NCBI GenBank assembly: GCA_030159075.1
Contig: BROG01000557.1
Span: 236,001 to 300,000 of the forward strand
Source of the DNA: Atrina japonica
Taxonomy: Eukaryota > Mollusca > Bivalvia > Pterioida > Pinnidae
Direction: 5' to 3'
Length of the DNA: 64,000 bases
Positions 1-13,800 of the stretch are shown here, one piece after another (the first letter of the stretch is position 1; each line of letters starts with the position of its first letter). Made by a program: the position numbers and the translations under genes. The notes below the pieces were generated by a model. The model did not search any database and had not been told where the DNA came from. It saw nothing but the letters and a program-made list of their open reading frames with translations.

Positions 1-73
1 AAATTGCAAAGACTTTTTCTTGATCGTTTTATTTTTTACTATAATGGGCTCTCATACAGAACGCTTGGTTTTT

Positions 74-234
<161 letters not shown>

Positions 235-240
235 TTAAAT

Positions 241-625
241 ACCAAGGCTGGTACATTTTCTGAAAATGGGTCATCCATTAAAGTGATCAAATTTGATACT
301 CATTTTTCAAAATCATTTTGGAAATCTTTGGAATAAAGCCAATTATCTGAAAGTGAAAGAAGTTCTGAATCTGATTACGATAGTCTTGGACATTAATCAC
401 AGGAAGTTTCATGTACATGTATATAAATTGTTGTAAAACTGATTTTCTGACATAATTTGACAGTTAAATCACATACAGTGCTTGTTGTAAAAGTGAATAT
501 TGTTGATTTAAGCTGACAGGTACAGAGTTACATATCACAGATTTTCTGGACTGATGGGTATAACAGAGAGCTTCTATTATATTTGGTTTATGCTATAGAT
601 TTTGGTTTTTGAAGTCATGGATGTA
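241..625. other. AT-rich unique sequence, nothing recognised
   Basis: No open frame of note, no repeat structure and no RNA gene seen. Confidence 0.6.
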
Positions 626-1248
626 TCTTGGTAGAGAGGAAAGGCAGAACAAACATCAATATAAGGTTAATATGGTATCCAGGTAAATGGAAAGCAGGAC
701 AGGCATCAAGTTAAATATGGTATCTGGATAGAGGGGGAAAGCAGGACAGACAACAGTATAAGGATACAGTATCCAGGTAGAGGGGAAAGGCGGGACAGGC
801 ATCAATATAGGGATATGGTATCCAGATAAAGGGGAAAGGTTTGACAGATATCAATATAGGGATATGGTATCCAGATAAAGGGGAAAGGTTTGACAGATAT
901 CAATATAGGGATATGGTATCCAAGTTAAGAGGAAAGGGAAGATAGATATCAATATAGGAATATGGTATCCAAGTTAAGAGGAAAGGGAAGATAGATATCA
1001 ATATAGGAATATGGTATCCAGGTAGAGGGGAAGGGAGGACAGATATCAATATAGGGATATGGTATCTGGGTAGAGGGGAAAAGCAGGACAGATATCAATA
1101 TATGGATATGGTATCCAGGTAAAGGGGAAATTGAGAACAGATATCAATATAGGGATATGGTATCCAGGTAAAGGGGAAATTGAGAACAGATATCAATATA
1201 GGGATATGGTATCCAGGTAAAGGGGAAAGACAGAACAGACATCGATTT
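626..1248. repeat. 49-bp minisatellite, about 12 copies
   Basis: The unit contains GATATGGTATCCAGGTAAAG followed by GGGAAAGG and a CAGACATCAATAT-like segment. Successive identical points at 840 and 889 give a 49 bp period. The first units (to about 780) are diverged, the middle ones nearly identical in pairs (for example the neighbours around 840-940 and 900-1010), which suggests recent local duplication. Confidence 0.93.
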
Positions 1249-2169
1249 GGAAGGTTCCCAGTGTGAGATACTGGTGAAATATGGATTATTTCAGGTCATT
1301 TTGACTTCAAGTCAGCTATCTAATTGATTGTGAAGTGAGGGTTGGTAAAATTACATGGAATACAAATTACAAGTAGTAGCAGACAGCCCTCAGTGTGGTA
1401 TTTAAATCCGATTAAAGAGCTATAATTATACATGTCCAGTGAAACTGACCGCTGGGGAGAAATTTGTAGGGAGTCACCATATGTCAATCAAAAGCTAAAA
1501 TGAAACTGACCACTGGAGTCTTTGTGGTCACTTGATCCCTTTGATTGTTCTGTTCAGATAGTGCAGTTTTGAGAAAGGTGAATAGTGCATCAGATTTTTG
1601 GTGAGAGTTTCCAATATTTTTTGCATTGATGTTAAAATCAAATTCCGGTAGCCATTTTATTATACCTTTGGTGTGTAAAATGTTACCAGTAGCTACCTAC
1701 CAAACACTTTTAGGCAGAGTAGGAAAACAATCTTACAGTAGTTCTTTGAAGTAATTTACACCATTAAACAAATTGATTGATTTGTTTTAATTATAAATGA
1801 TTGTGTTTTAATTATAACTGATGGATGCAACCAATTTTCTGTGTTGTTGTCATTTCCATTGTATTTTTTGGGAAGAACGTAAAACTGAAATTCTCAAACG
1901 GTCCACCAGCAGTGGCAACGACCTAGTGCTTATAAATATTATAAACATACTACCAAAGTTATAATGCTCAAGACGATATCGTTTCTGTCAATTAGACTTC
2001 ATCAGTTGAACTCCATTTTAAAAGTTATGTGTATTTTCTAAATAGAAAGTTGTATTACACAAGGCCAAATAATATCTCTAAAAGTATAGCCGAAATCCCT
2101 CTAAGAGTGACCACTGTAAAAAATGACTGTATTTTTTTGTAGATAACAATACATAGTTGAAGATTATAG
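1249..2169. other. AT-rich unique sequence, nothing recognised
   Basis: No coding region supported. A phrase like GAAACTGACC[G/A]CTGG occurs twice (about 1440 and 1502), a weak local duplication. Confidence 0.55.
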
Positions 2170-3119
2170 AGGTCAAAGATGAAATTCTAACATTATCACG
2201 TCAATAATGATTTATATATGTAGATCGCTAACATTAATCACATAGTCAATAGAATTTATACATGTTGATCTGTAACATTATCTCACGAGAGAGGTCAAAG
2301 CATGTAGAGGTCAATAGATGATTTATATATGTATAGATCGCTAACATTATCTCACGGAGAGGTCAATAGTTAATTTATACATGTATAGATCTCTAACATT
2401 ATCTCACGGAGAGGTCAATAGATGATTTATATATGCATTTCTAACATTATCTCACGGAGAGGTCAATAGATGATTTATATATGCATAGATCTCTAACATT
2501 ATCTCACGGAGAGATGTTTATATATAGATGATCTCTAACATTATACATGTATAGATCTGTAACATTATCTCACGGAGAGGTCAATAGATGATTTATATAT
2601 GTATAGATCTCTAACATTATCTCACGGAGAGGTCAATAGATGATTTATACATGTATAGATCGCTAACATTATCTCACGGAGAGGTCAATAGATGATTTAT
2701 TGTATAGATCTCTAACATGTATAGATCTGTAACATTATCTCACGGAGAGGTCAATACATGTAAAGATCTCTAACATTATCTCAAGGAGAGGTCAATAGAT
2801 ATACATGTAAAGATCTCTAACATTATCTCACGGAGAGGTCAATAGATGATTTATACATGTATAGATCTCTAACATTATCTCACGGAGAGGTCAATAGTTA
2901 ATTTATACATGTAAAGATCTCTAACATTATCTCATGGAGAGGTCAATAGATGATTTATATATATATAGATCGCTAACATTATCTCACGGAGAGGTCAATA
3001 GATGATTTATATATATAACATTATCTCACAGAGGTCGCTAGGTATAGATCGCTAACATTATCTCGCAGAGAGGTCAATAGATGATTTATAGATGTATAGA
3101 TCTCTAACATTATCTCACA
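2170..3119. repeat. 52-bp minisatellite, about 18 copies
   Basis: Core CTAACATTATCTCACGGAGA, then GGTCAATAGATGATTTATA and a variable ATGTATAGATC join. Several units are truncated at the join (about 2510-2560, 2700-2760, 3010-3050). Edges are diverged and the middle is homogeneous, as expected for unequal exchange. Confidence 0.93.
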
Positions 3120-3189
3120 TTAAACTATATGTATATATTTTCTTATTGCCAAACAAATATTTCTATATCAAATATTTCACATTGCCTTG

Positions 3190-3490
3190 CCACCCATTGT
3201 TTTCACTCAGATGAACTATTGTAGTACCTCATGTGATTTATTGCAATCCATCATCTCCACTCATGTGATCTATTGCAATTCATCACTCATGTGATCTAGT
3301 GGAATTCATTGTTGTTAATCATGTGATCTATTGCAATTCATTACCATTACTAATGTGATCTATCACAATCCACTGCTGACAATCATGTGATGTATTGCAA
3401 TTCATTGCTGTTACACGTGTGATTTATTGCAATTCATTGTTGTTAATTATGTAGTTTATTTCAGTCCATTGCCATTACTCATGTGATCTT
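3190..3490. repeat. Degenerate 32-bp tandem repeat, about 9 copies
   Basis: Recurring ATGTGATCTATTGCAATTCA followed by a variable segment such as TTGCTGTTACTC. Spacing between successive ATGTGAT starts is 32 bp where intact. Copies differ by many substitutions, so the array is old. Confidence 0.85.
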
Positions 3491-3743
3491 TCCTAACATC
3501 TGTTAAAGGGCCATGACTGGCAGTTTATGGTCAGCTATATGTTTTAAATGATAATGTGCTTTGCAAAATGCTTATATAAAGTTATCTTCCCATTAATTAC
3601 ACTTATAAGTGATTCCATGTTTTCTAGTAATTTGAGTTTGAAGATCAAAAAATAATTTTTACTTGTAGCGACATTAAATACAACAGAGTTGTGTAATATT
3701 CAAGGCAACCTCAGATGAATAAGTTTAACATATAGGTTATGGT

Positions 3744-4497
3744 CATCTCATCACCACCACCCCACCAAAAACCAACTGACCCCAACCTAACCCCCCTAAC
3801 CTCTACTTCCCCTACCCCCAACCACACACCCCTCACCCCACCCCACCCACTTCCCCCCCCCCCCGACCCCCATCTCCCACCCCCACCACTGCACCACGAC
3901 CACCCACCACCCCCCCACCACATCGACCCCCACCCACAACAGCCCCCCCCCCCACATCACCCCCCCCTCACACCCAATGCCACCCCATCCCACCCCCCAC
4001 CCACCACCACATCTCCTCCTTTAACATATACCCGCCTCCCGTTATGGCCAAACCCTCACCCAACACCACACCAACCCACCCCCCACCATCCACCAACACC
4101 CCCCATCCCCCACCCCCACACTAACAAACACACACCACCACCTCCCCCACCCCCCCCTCCAACCAACCCTCACCCTCACCCGACCCCCACCCCCACCCCC
4201 CCCCTCCCACCCCCCCACCCCACCCCAGCCCACTCGACTCCACACCGCCCCCCCCCAAACACACACATCCACCCACCCCCACCACACCCCCCCGACAAAG
4301 ACAACCCCCCACCCACCCCCAACCACACCCTCCCCCCTCCCCACATCCCACCCACCATCCCACACTCCCCCACCCCATCACCCACACAACCACATCTCAT
4401 CACACCCCCCACACACCAACCCCCCCCACCCCACCCACCCCCCCAACCCACCCCCCCACCCCCCCCCCCCCCCCTCATATCCATCACAACTCATACC
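3744..4497. repeat. C/A-only low-complexity tract
   Basis: About 750 bp made almost entirely of C and A on the plus strand, with G and T rare. It has no fixed unit, just CCCCA/CCCACC runs. Lack of T and G removes stop codons, which explains the long Pro/His/Thr-rich plus frame and the Gly/Val/Trp-rich minus frames; none should be taken as a gene. The minus strand has dense G runs that could form G-quadruplexes. Confidence 0.95.
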
Positions 4498-5590
4498 TAA
4501 GTGAAATGACTGACTCATACTGATGTTTTAGCTGACTCATGCCCATTGATTGGCTGACAAAATCATGTCAACGGTTTGATTATTTATCAAGGTATACATG
4601 TACTTACCAACTAGGTAATTAACATGAGGCCGTTTGGTATTGAAATGACATACAACTATCTGTGGTAATAATTGTCTTCAGTATTACTTCACTGACCAAT
4701 TTACAAAACTTTGCAGGGCGGATCTACATTTTGATTATCTTGTTGATGATTATATTCAATTTTCGGTTATGACAATCATTATGGGAAAACCATTTTATTA
4801 TTATTTTGATGTACCCAAAATCACTCATACTAATGAATATTTTTAAAGGAGTAAGTGTTTTCAATTTATCCAATCAAAGTAGTTGTGATCAGCATCGGGA
4901 GCCATCGCATCATTTAAAAGCCTCGATCTGATTAGCTGACGAATGTGAGCACTGTTTACTCACATTGGGTGAGCGTTGTGATTCTGGACCATGGTTTTAT
5001 GATGATGTTCCTTTTTTAGTTGTTTATAATTATGACAGGACAGAAAATAGGCATGTACTTACAGTGACTCATGTTTCTTGTAACATATTGTCACAAAGGT
5101 GGTTTGATAGATGGATAGATATTTTCAAGTTACAACACTCTTCTGTTTTAAAAGATTATTACTCATTAAATAAAATAAGAACTCATTCAGTTGATTACAA
5201 GTTTTTTTAGTTTATCAAAAATGTGAGATAAGTATATGAAAATTGTCAATCCATTTCAGATAGATATTTGATTTACCGGTTCTGTTTATCCTTTAAATCA
5301 AAGTTTGAAACCTCAAAGAAACATGTTCACAGGTGGTCACTTAATAGGAGTACATTATCACTGCTTTTGTTTGCATACAGAAGACATCACATGCATGTAT
5401 ATATAGATAAGTTAAAAATCAGTCAATCAGTTTTACATGAAATCAATATACCCAGTGTTACTGGAATTTTGAGACATGTTCATCCAAATTCCTGTAAATT
5501 TTCTTCTTTATCAGGATTGTGCTTTTATTCAGTCAAGGTTTGAACAGTTTTGAACATTTGAGGGAGTGCCTGTGTTTATTTAGCTGTTTA
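4498..5590. other. AT-rich unique sequence with two small anonymous ORFs
   Basis: Plus-strand open frames of 81 codons (4965-5210) and 91 codons (5268-5543) lie here. Neither shows a recognisable domain, signal peptide or repeat, and nothing marks splice sites or promoters for them. They are most likely chance frames. Confidence 0.5.
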
Positions 5591-5594
5591 GAAA

Positions 5595-6150
5595 CTTAAA
5601 TGTCATATGACTAGGCATTGACTTGACCCTGTATCTAGTTGTCAAATGACTGTATTAAGTTGTCATATGACTATATTTAGTTGTCATATGACTAAACATT
5701 GACTTAACCCTGAATTTAGTTGTATTATGACAGTATTTAGTTGCTATATGATGAAATTAAGTTGCCTTATGACTAAACATTGATTTGACCCTGTATTTAG
5801 TTGTCATATGACTGTATTTAGTTGCTATATGACTGTATTCAGTTGTCATATGACTAGATATTGACTTTACTCTGTATCAAGTTATCATATAACTGTATTT
5901 AGTTGTCATATGGCTATGTTTAGTTGATGTGATGTGACTAAACATTGACTTGACCCTGTATTCAGTTGTCACATGTCTGGATATGTAAATAATTATTTGT
6001 CATATAGCTGGACATGTAGTTAATTATTTGTCACATGACTGGATATATAGTTAATTATTTGATATGACTGGATATATAGTTAATTATATGTTATATAACT
6101 GGGTATATAGTTAATTATTTGTTATATAACTGGATATGTAGGTTATTATT
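5595..6150. repeat. Decayed 21-bp and 31-bp tandem repeats
   Basis: TTGTCATATGACTGTATTTA-like units of about 21 bp run to about 5960. They are mixed with a longer phrase containing ACATTGACTTGACCCTGTAT. From about 5970 the unit becomes about 31 bp, with GGATATATAGTTAATTATTT. Divergence is high. Confidence 0.85.
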
Positions 6151-6880
6151 TATGACTGGTAATGAAATAAATAGAATTTTGCTGATGACAGTATACACTG
6201 ATTTGACTTTTCTCCCTAAAGTAAAAGAGGAATCTACAGTATTAATAAATAATTCTTTAATGTGATGTTTAATATAATAAAAGTGTAAACAAAATGAATT
6301 CAAACTTTATTTCAATTAGAATGTGACAAACTGAACAAAATGAGACTAACTCCATGTTTGAGTATGAAAACTATCATCAGTATTGACAATGTGTCATTCA
6401 GAAGTGAGGAAACCCACAACTTAGAGATAATTACAAATTAACCAAATAATAATGCACAGTAACAGATGTCCATCAGAAAGAGATACAAGTTGACCAGTGG
6501 TCAACCCTGTAACAGTAGCCATGAAATTATATGCCCCAAAATACCTTACTTTTTATCATATGGTCATTTCATTTCTGATCATCGACATTGCATCTGGTAT
6601 GAAGTTCAACTCCAATGTCTTGCATATGTTTGACCATTGGTCAATCTTTCACTATCCTAGGTTGAAAGTTGATCTGAAATAAAAGCATGCAATAAATATT
6701 TATTTCTGTGTAAAGGCTATAATATATAAATATTTATACAGAGATTGGCACCTTATTTCTACAGAAATCAGTAAAATTATTGTAACAAAGATTTCTAACA
6801 CATTTCATGGCATGATGGGACCTTGTTTATAGATTTTTTTTATACTAGTATCTTTTTCTTGCTTGACTATACACATCTAT
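6151..6880. other. AT-rich unique sequence, nothing recognised
   Basis: Small chance frames only (for example 62 codons on minus at 6115-6303 and 61 codons on plus at 6497-6682). No domain or RNA feature seen. Confidence 0.55.
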
Positions 6881-6904
6881 ACACATCTAAAATAATAACA
6901 AAAC

Positions 6905-7665
6905 AGTAACATATACAACACATAACCCCACTCAATAATGTAAATAACATACACAACACAAAACACTACACTAATGTAAATACCATACACAACACAAAAC
7001 ACCACTCAATAATGTAAATAATATACACAACACAAAACACCACTCAATAATGTGAATAACATGCAACACAAAACACTACACAATAATGTAAAAAACATAC
7101 ACAACACAAAACACTACACAATAATGTAAAAAACATACACAACACGAAACACTACTCAATAATGTAAATAATATATACAACACAAAACACCACTCAATAA
7201 TGTGAATAACATGCAACACAAAACACTACACAATAATGTAAAAAACATACACAACACAAAACACTACACAATAATGTAAAAAACATACACAACACGAAAC
7301 ACACGTAAATAACAAAACACTACACAATAATGTAAATAACATATACAACACAAAACAAAATAATGTACTACCGTACACATAAAACACTATAATGTAAATA
7401 ACATATACAACACAAAACACTACTCAATAATGTAAATAACATACACAGCACAAAACACTACACAATAATGTAAATAACATATACAACACAAAACACCACT
7501 CAATAATTTAAATAACATACACAACACAAAACACTACACAATAATGTAAATAACATACACAACACAAAATACCACTCAATAATGGAAATAACATATGCAA
7601 CACAAAATACTACACATTAATTTAAATAACATACACAACACAAAACACTGTTAATGTAAATAACA
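6905..7665. repeat. 38-bp minisatellite, about 20 copies
   Basis: The unit contains ACATACACAACACAAAACAC, a CACTCAATAATG or TACACAATAATG variant and GTAAATA. Blocks of about 170 bp recur (compare 7030-7160 with 7200-7300), so there is higher-order duplication. Some units are shortened around 7290-7400. Confidence 0.93.
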
Positions 7666-7734
7666 TAAACCACAAAGTTATGAAAAATATACAGAAATAA
7701 TTTTTTAATATCATCACCAGCCATCAGTCATAGT

Positions 7735-7865
7735 CCTTTCTCAAAAAATCAGCTTAGGTTAGTAGAACTTTAACCCATACTGACCAGAGCTGAGAGACTA
7801 CGTGGTTTAACTGATTGATCCCTGTAGCTACATTGGGACTCTAACTACTCGACCATGGAGACCCC
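7735..7865 (-). mobile_element. tRNA-derived SINE fragment, copy 1
   Basis: On the minus strand the right end reads GGGGTCTCCATGGTCGAGTA then GTTAGAG. This resembles a tRNA 5' end with an A box (about 7839-7856). A CTGGTCAGTATGGGTTAAAG-like segment follows, then the AAGCTGATTTTTTGAGAAA junction shared with the copies at 16.3 and 51.3 kb. The body is truncated. Family identity comes from the shared layout of three copies in this window. Confidence 0.65.
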
Positions 7866-8011
7866 TAAAATATAGCAGTATCCTGTCACTGACAAATATC
7901 AGCATTGTACACATAACAAGAATCATGTCAGAGCAAGAAAAATGTACACAAGTGAAAATTACACGGGGATGAGTAGTTAGGCTTGATTATTTGTCCCTGG
8001 TGACATGTAAT

Positions 8012-9388
8012 TTCAGGTCACCTGAGCCAAAGGCGATCGTCTTTTGTCTGTCGTCGGCCATCGTGCAATATCTGTCATTTGTGTTAACTTTTACACATTT
8101 TAAACTTCTTCTCAAGAACTTATGGGACAATTTTAACCAAACTTTGCAGGACATATCACCATGAGAAGCCAAATAAAGTTTGTAAATGAAAAGGGGCTAT
8201 GACCTATAAGGGCCCCAAAATGGGCCAGAAAGGACCAAAACTTGGTACAGCATTAAAAATCTTCTCATGAACAAACAATCAGATGACTTTCAAATTTATT
8301 TTGTATTCATGATTGTTAAGACAATATCTTCAAAGTCTGCAAATGAAAATGAAATCTGTCCATAAACAAGCCACTTGGGGTACTTAACAGAAGCAAGTGG
8401 ATCCTTTACCAAGTTTGTAGTTTTCAGCCAGATCAGCCCAGGGTGGGGCAAAATAGGTCCCAGAAGGTATCCCTCTTTAAAAATCTTCTTTTCCAGAACC
8501 TCTAAACTGATTGAAAAATGGATTGTTCTGAGCGATCTACATGGATTGAATGATTCAAGTCTGTATTTTACATAAATATCGGAATATCAATTTATTATGC
8601 GTTTTTGCGGTCTTTTCAGACTTTGTCATTTTCATTCATTTTTGCATGATTTCCTCAATTATCTCCCCTTGTATTCATTTAATTTGTGATACTTGCAATT
8701 AGGTGAAGAAATGTTTCGTGTCAGAATTTTAACAAGATTTAATTTTTAGAAATTTTTTATGAATTTTTTCAGACTTCAAAAAGGAAGGGATTGCATTTTT
8801 CACACTATCAGCTTTTGTTTTAAAATCATTAAATGGATTTTGACAAAACTTTACAGGATGCAAGTACTCAAGGTCCTCTACCAAGCTTGTTGTTTTCAGC
8901 CAAATCAGTCCAGGGGCGGATCTAGGATAGTGCAAAATAGGTCCCAGAAGGTACCTCTCTTTAAAAATCTTCTCCAGATCCACTGCATGAATTGAAAATT
9001 GGATTGTTTCAGAATGATCTACATGGATGTGTATTTAAATTTGCATGTTTCATTGAAATTTTGGGCATGTTGAGGTCTTTTGAGACTTCAGTAGCATTAT
9101 AAGGTACAGTTTTATACACAATGGCTTAATAACTAAAAAGTGATTGACTTTTTGTATACAAAGATATATGAGAAAGTTGTTACAAATTATCTATGGTTCA
9201 TTTTTTCAACTTCTTTTCAAGAACCAGTGGTCAAATTTTAATCAAATGTTGCAGGAAGTATTCCCATATGAGGCCCCATAGAGATGGCAAATGAAAAGGG
9301 GCTAGGACCCATAGGCATTCCAAAAGGGGCCAGATCTAGGTATTATTCCACTTAGATGGCTGTTAAGTCCCATTGGGCCTCTTGTTGT
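8012..9388 (+). mobile_element. Long dispersed bivalve repeat, two joined copies
   Basis: Begins near CACCTGAGCCAAAGG and ends near CCCATTGGGCCTCTTGTT, the usual outer segments of a very abundant bivalve dispersed family. The interior phrases TTTTCAGCCAGATCAGCCCA and AAAATAGGTCCCAGAAGGTA occur twice (about 8420-8470 and 8893-8960), so two copies are fused or nested. No transposase or reverse transcriptase frame is present. Its transposon class cannot be set from this sequence. Confidence 0.75.
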
Positions 9389-9390
9389 AA

Positions 9391-10804
9391 TAGATCAATA
9401 ACATCTTACTTTGTAACCTCTAAACTTTTGCATTAACACAGTGCTTTTAAAATCCTTTATTGCCATTTTAATTAATTATAAGTCCCATATCAGGGCAATC
9501 AAAGAGTAGGCAGTCATAGTGGTTCCATAAAAGTTTATAAACAAATTGGGACTGGCTGAAAGTGTCGAGTGACAAGTTGTTTCCAAATTCACTCATTGTC
9601 CCATAGGACAAGTGATTTTTCACATTTTTTTTTTACCCTGTAAACTCTTCATATAATAAGATATTGTCCAGTTTACATAGCTTAGTGGAGTGGAGTAACT
9701 TTTTGATTATCACATGGTCGGTTCTCCTGACTTTTCAGTTATGACATGCTTCACAGGAATTGCATTTTAACTGTAGGAATGATGACAAGTAGTAACGATT
9801 ACTCTCGCCAGTGTAATTTTAATATATTACCTAAACTGTAAACTCGTCCAGGTCAAGACAGGGTTCACGAGACTTCACCCCGACAGGTTATATGGATTTT
9901 ACAATATCTATTGACTAGTTTTGGAGGAAGTTAAAAAAAAAAGTTTTCGGGATCATGTTATTGAGTTGTATGTGGACCAAGATGTTAGATCTCATTAACG
10001 ATGATGAAATGTTCTTATTATGTTTTATCTTTTAATTGATAGATCTACTTTGGAAAAAAAACACATCAATAACAGCAGGGGGCATTTGTCCCCCACGCAG
10101 AGTTCAGTTCAAGATTGTTTGTTCCCAAGAAGCTTTAAAAAGTACAGAAAAATGAATTTGAAATGAAAAATGACTGGATATCATATTCTGTGTATAGATA
10201 TATTGTTCGCCTATGTAAGCATATGTATCAGCTTTCCTAACAATTATGAATTAATTCTTCACTTTTAAAGAACTTAAAAAAAATTCTGCTGACCTCAATA
10301 CTCAAGGATCAATTTTTTATTTTTTTTCGTTTTTTTCATGTTTTTGGGAGAATGAAATAGATAAGGCTTTACAAGAAATGTGTTGATCAAAACACAATTT
10401 AATAAGGCTGTTTTATCATGTGTGAAAGTTTTTTGTTGTAAAACATAACCAGACACCTAAGTTTCAGCTGTTTAATGAACATCAAATTTTACTTGCCATT
10501 CAGTTCTTTTTAAGTCTATTTTGACCATTGTTTGTATACAACTTCACCTACAGGCAACTTTTGTTGTCTGGTTTTCTTTTTACCTTTATAATAACATACA
10601 ATGGAATTGGGATGTGGAAATATCTTAGGATGGGAACAGTTATATTTTTGGCTTTTTTTTTAACTTTTGCATTTCTTTACTTTATTTCTTGTCTGTTTAT
10701 TATTTTTTTACATTTATAATAACATACAAAAGAAATATGATATGGAAATGTCTCAAAATGTGAACAGTAATATTTTAAATTATTGTTTCATTCTGTACAA
10801 TTTA
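9391..10804. other. AT-rich unique sequence with a diverged duplication
   Basis: No gene supported. TTTATAATAACATACAA followed by GGAAAT...GAACAGT occurs at about 10585-10650 and again at about 10712-10780, a diverged tandem duplication. The hydrophobic 63-codon frame at 10528-10719 is T-rich and overlaps it. A GGGGG...CCCCC inverted pair lies at about 10078-10094. Confidence 0.55.
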
Positions 10805-13800
10805 CTAGATACTGGTGTCTAAAGCGTCTTCAGGACAACTCTCAACAGTCATACATAGAGCTAGATCCTGGTGTCTAGACTCTCAACAGTCATACATATA
10901 GCTAGATACTGGTGTCTAGACTCTCAACAGTCATACATATAGCTAGATCCTGGTGTCTAGACTCTCAACAGTCATACATATAGCTAGATCCTGGTGTCTA
11001 GACTCTCAACAGTCATACATATAGCTAGATACTGGTGTCTAGACTCTCAACAGTCATACATATAGCTAGATCCTGGTGACTCTAGACATATAGCAGATCC
11101 TGGTGTCTAGACTCTCAACAGTCATACATAGAGCTAGATCCTGGTGGATTAGTCTAGACATAGAGCTAGATACTGGTGTCTAGACATCAATATCATACAT
11201 AGAGCTATCCTGGTGCTAGATAGAGCTAGATGGTGTCTAGACTCTCAACAGTCATACATATAGCTAGGTCCTGGGATTGTCTCAACACATACTCTAGATA
11301 CTGGTGTCTAGACTATCAATAGTCATACATAGAGCTAGATCCTGGTGTCTAGACTCTCAACAGTCATACATAGAGCTAGATACTGGTGTCTAGACTCTCA
11401 ACAGTCATACATATAGCTATATCCTGGTGTCAACATCATACATAGAGCTAGATCCTGGTGTCTAGACTCTCAACAGTCATACATAGAGATCCTGGTGTCT
11501 AGACTCTCAACAGACATACATAGAGCTAGATCCTCTCTAGACTCTCAACAGTCATACATAGAGCTAGATCCTGGTGTCTAGACTCTCAACAGTCATACAT
11601 GAGCTAGATCCTGGTGTTTAGTCTCAACAGTCTCATAGACAGTCCATAGACACTCAACAGATACATAGATCCTAGATCCTGGTGTCTAGACTCTCAACTC
11701 AACATATAGCAGATCCTGGTGTCTAGACTCTCAAGAGTCTACATAAGCTAGATCCTGGTGTCTAGACTCTCAACAGTCATACATAGAGCTAGATACTGGT
11801 CTAGACACTCAACAGTCATACTAGACTCTCAACAGTCATACATAGAGCTAGATCCTGGTGTCTAGACATAGTCATACATAGATCCTGGTGTCTCAACAGT
11901 CATACATAGAGCTAGATACTGGTGTCTAGACTATCAATAGTCATACATAGAGCTAGATCCTGGTGTCTAGACTCTCAACAGTCATACATAGAGCTAGATC
12001 CTGGTGTCTAGACTCTGGTGTACATAGAGCTAGATCCTGGTGATTAGACTCTCAACAGTCATACATAGAGCTAGATACTGGTGTCTAGACTATCAATAGT
12101 CATACATAGAGCTAGATCCTGGTGTCTAGACTCTCAACAGTCAACAGTCATACATAGATCCTGGTGTCTAACATCATACATGAGCTAGATCCTGGTGTTT
12201 AGACTCTCAACAGTCAACATAGAGCTAGATCCTGGTGTCTATACTCTCAAGAGTCATACATAGAGCTATCCTGGTGTCTAGACTCTCAACACATACATAG
12301 AGCTAGATCCAGTCTAGACTCTCAACATATAGCTAGATCCTGGTGTCTAGACTCTCAACAGTCATACATAGAGCTAGATCCTGGTGTCTAGACTCTCAAC
12401 AGTCATACATAGAGCTAGATCTGGTGTCTAGACTCTCAACAGTCATACATAGAGCTAGATCCTGGTGTCTAGACTCTCAACAGTCATCATAACAGACAGA
12501 CTCTCAACAGTCATACATAGCTAGATCCTGGTGTCTAGACTCTCAACAGACATACATAACAGATCCTGGTGTCTAGACTCTAGTCATACATAGAGCTAGA
12601 TACTGGTGTCTAGACTATCAATAGTCATACATAGAGCTAGATCCTGGTGTCATACAGTCACACAGAGCTAGATACTGGTGTCTAGACTCAACTCAACTAG
12701 ATCCTGGTGTCTAGATCAACACACACATAGAGCTAGATCCTGGTGTCTAGACTCTCAACAGTCATCATAGAGCACTCAACTAGACTCAGTCATACATAGA
12801 GCTAGATCCTGGTGTCTAGACTCTCAACAGTCATACATCAGATCCTGGTGTCTAGACTCTCAACAGTCATACATAGAGCTAGATCCTGGTGTCTAGACAT
12901 CTCAATCCTGGTGTCTAGACTCTCAACATACATACATAGCTAGATCCTGGTGTTAGACTCTCAACAGACATACATCAACAGTCTAGACTCTCAACAGTCA
13001 TATAGAGCTAGATCCTGGTGTTGTCATACTAGAGCTAGACTCGGGTGTTTAGACTCTCAACAGTCATACATAGAGCTAGATCCTGGTGTTTAGACATCAA
13101 CTGTCATACATATAGCTAGAGACACTCTGGTGTCTAGACTCTCAACAGTCATACATATAGCTAGATCCTGGTGTCTAGACTCTCAACAGTCATACATAGA
13201 GCTAGATCCTGGTGTCTAGACTCTCAACAGTCATACATAGAGCTAGATCCTGGTGTCTAGACTCTCAACAGTCATACATAGAGCTAGATCCTGGTGTCTA
13301 GACTCTCAACAGTCATACATAGAGCTAGATCCTGGTGATTAGACTCTCAACAGTCATACATAGAGCTAGATACTGGTGTCTAGACTATCAATAGTCATAC
13401 ATAGAGCTGGTGTCTAGACTCTCAACATCACACTGGTGTAAATACTGGTGTCTAGACTCTCAACAGTCATAGAGCAGATCCTGGTGCTAGACTCTCAACA
13501 TCCTGGTGTCTAGACTCTCAACAGTCATACATAGAGCTAGATCCTGGTGTCTAGACTCAACAGTCATACATAGAGCTAGATCCTGGTGTCTAGACTCTCA
13601 ACAGTCATAGAGCTAGATCCTGGTGTCTAGACTCTCAACAGTCATCTAGAGCTAATCCTGGTGTCTAGACTCTCAACAGTCATACATAGAGCTAGATCCT
13701 GGTGTCTAGACTCTCAACAGTCATACATAGAGCTAGATCCTGGTGTCTGTTTAGACTCTCATACATAGAGCTAGATCCTGGTGTCAGACTCTCACAGTCA

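Noticed and set aside
3744..4497. Internal telomere repeat
   Set aside because: No CCCTAA/TTAGGG periodicity; only C/A runs.
3739..4500. 253-codon Pro/His/Thr-rich frame and Gly-rich minus frames
   Set aside because: Composition of the C/A-only tract removes stop codons; not a mucin or collagen-like gene.
4965..5543. Two small plus frames as a gene
   Set aside because: No recognised domain, splice sites or codon signal; lengths are expected by chance.
10528..10719. Small membrane protein (63 codons, hydrophobic)
   Set aside because: T-rich low complexity gives F/L/I codons; overlaps a decayed duplication.
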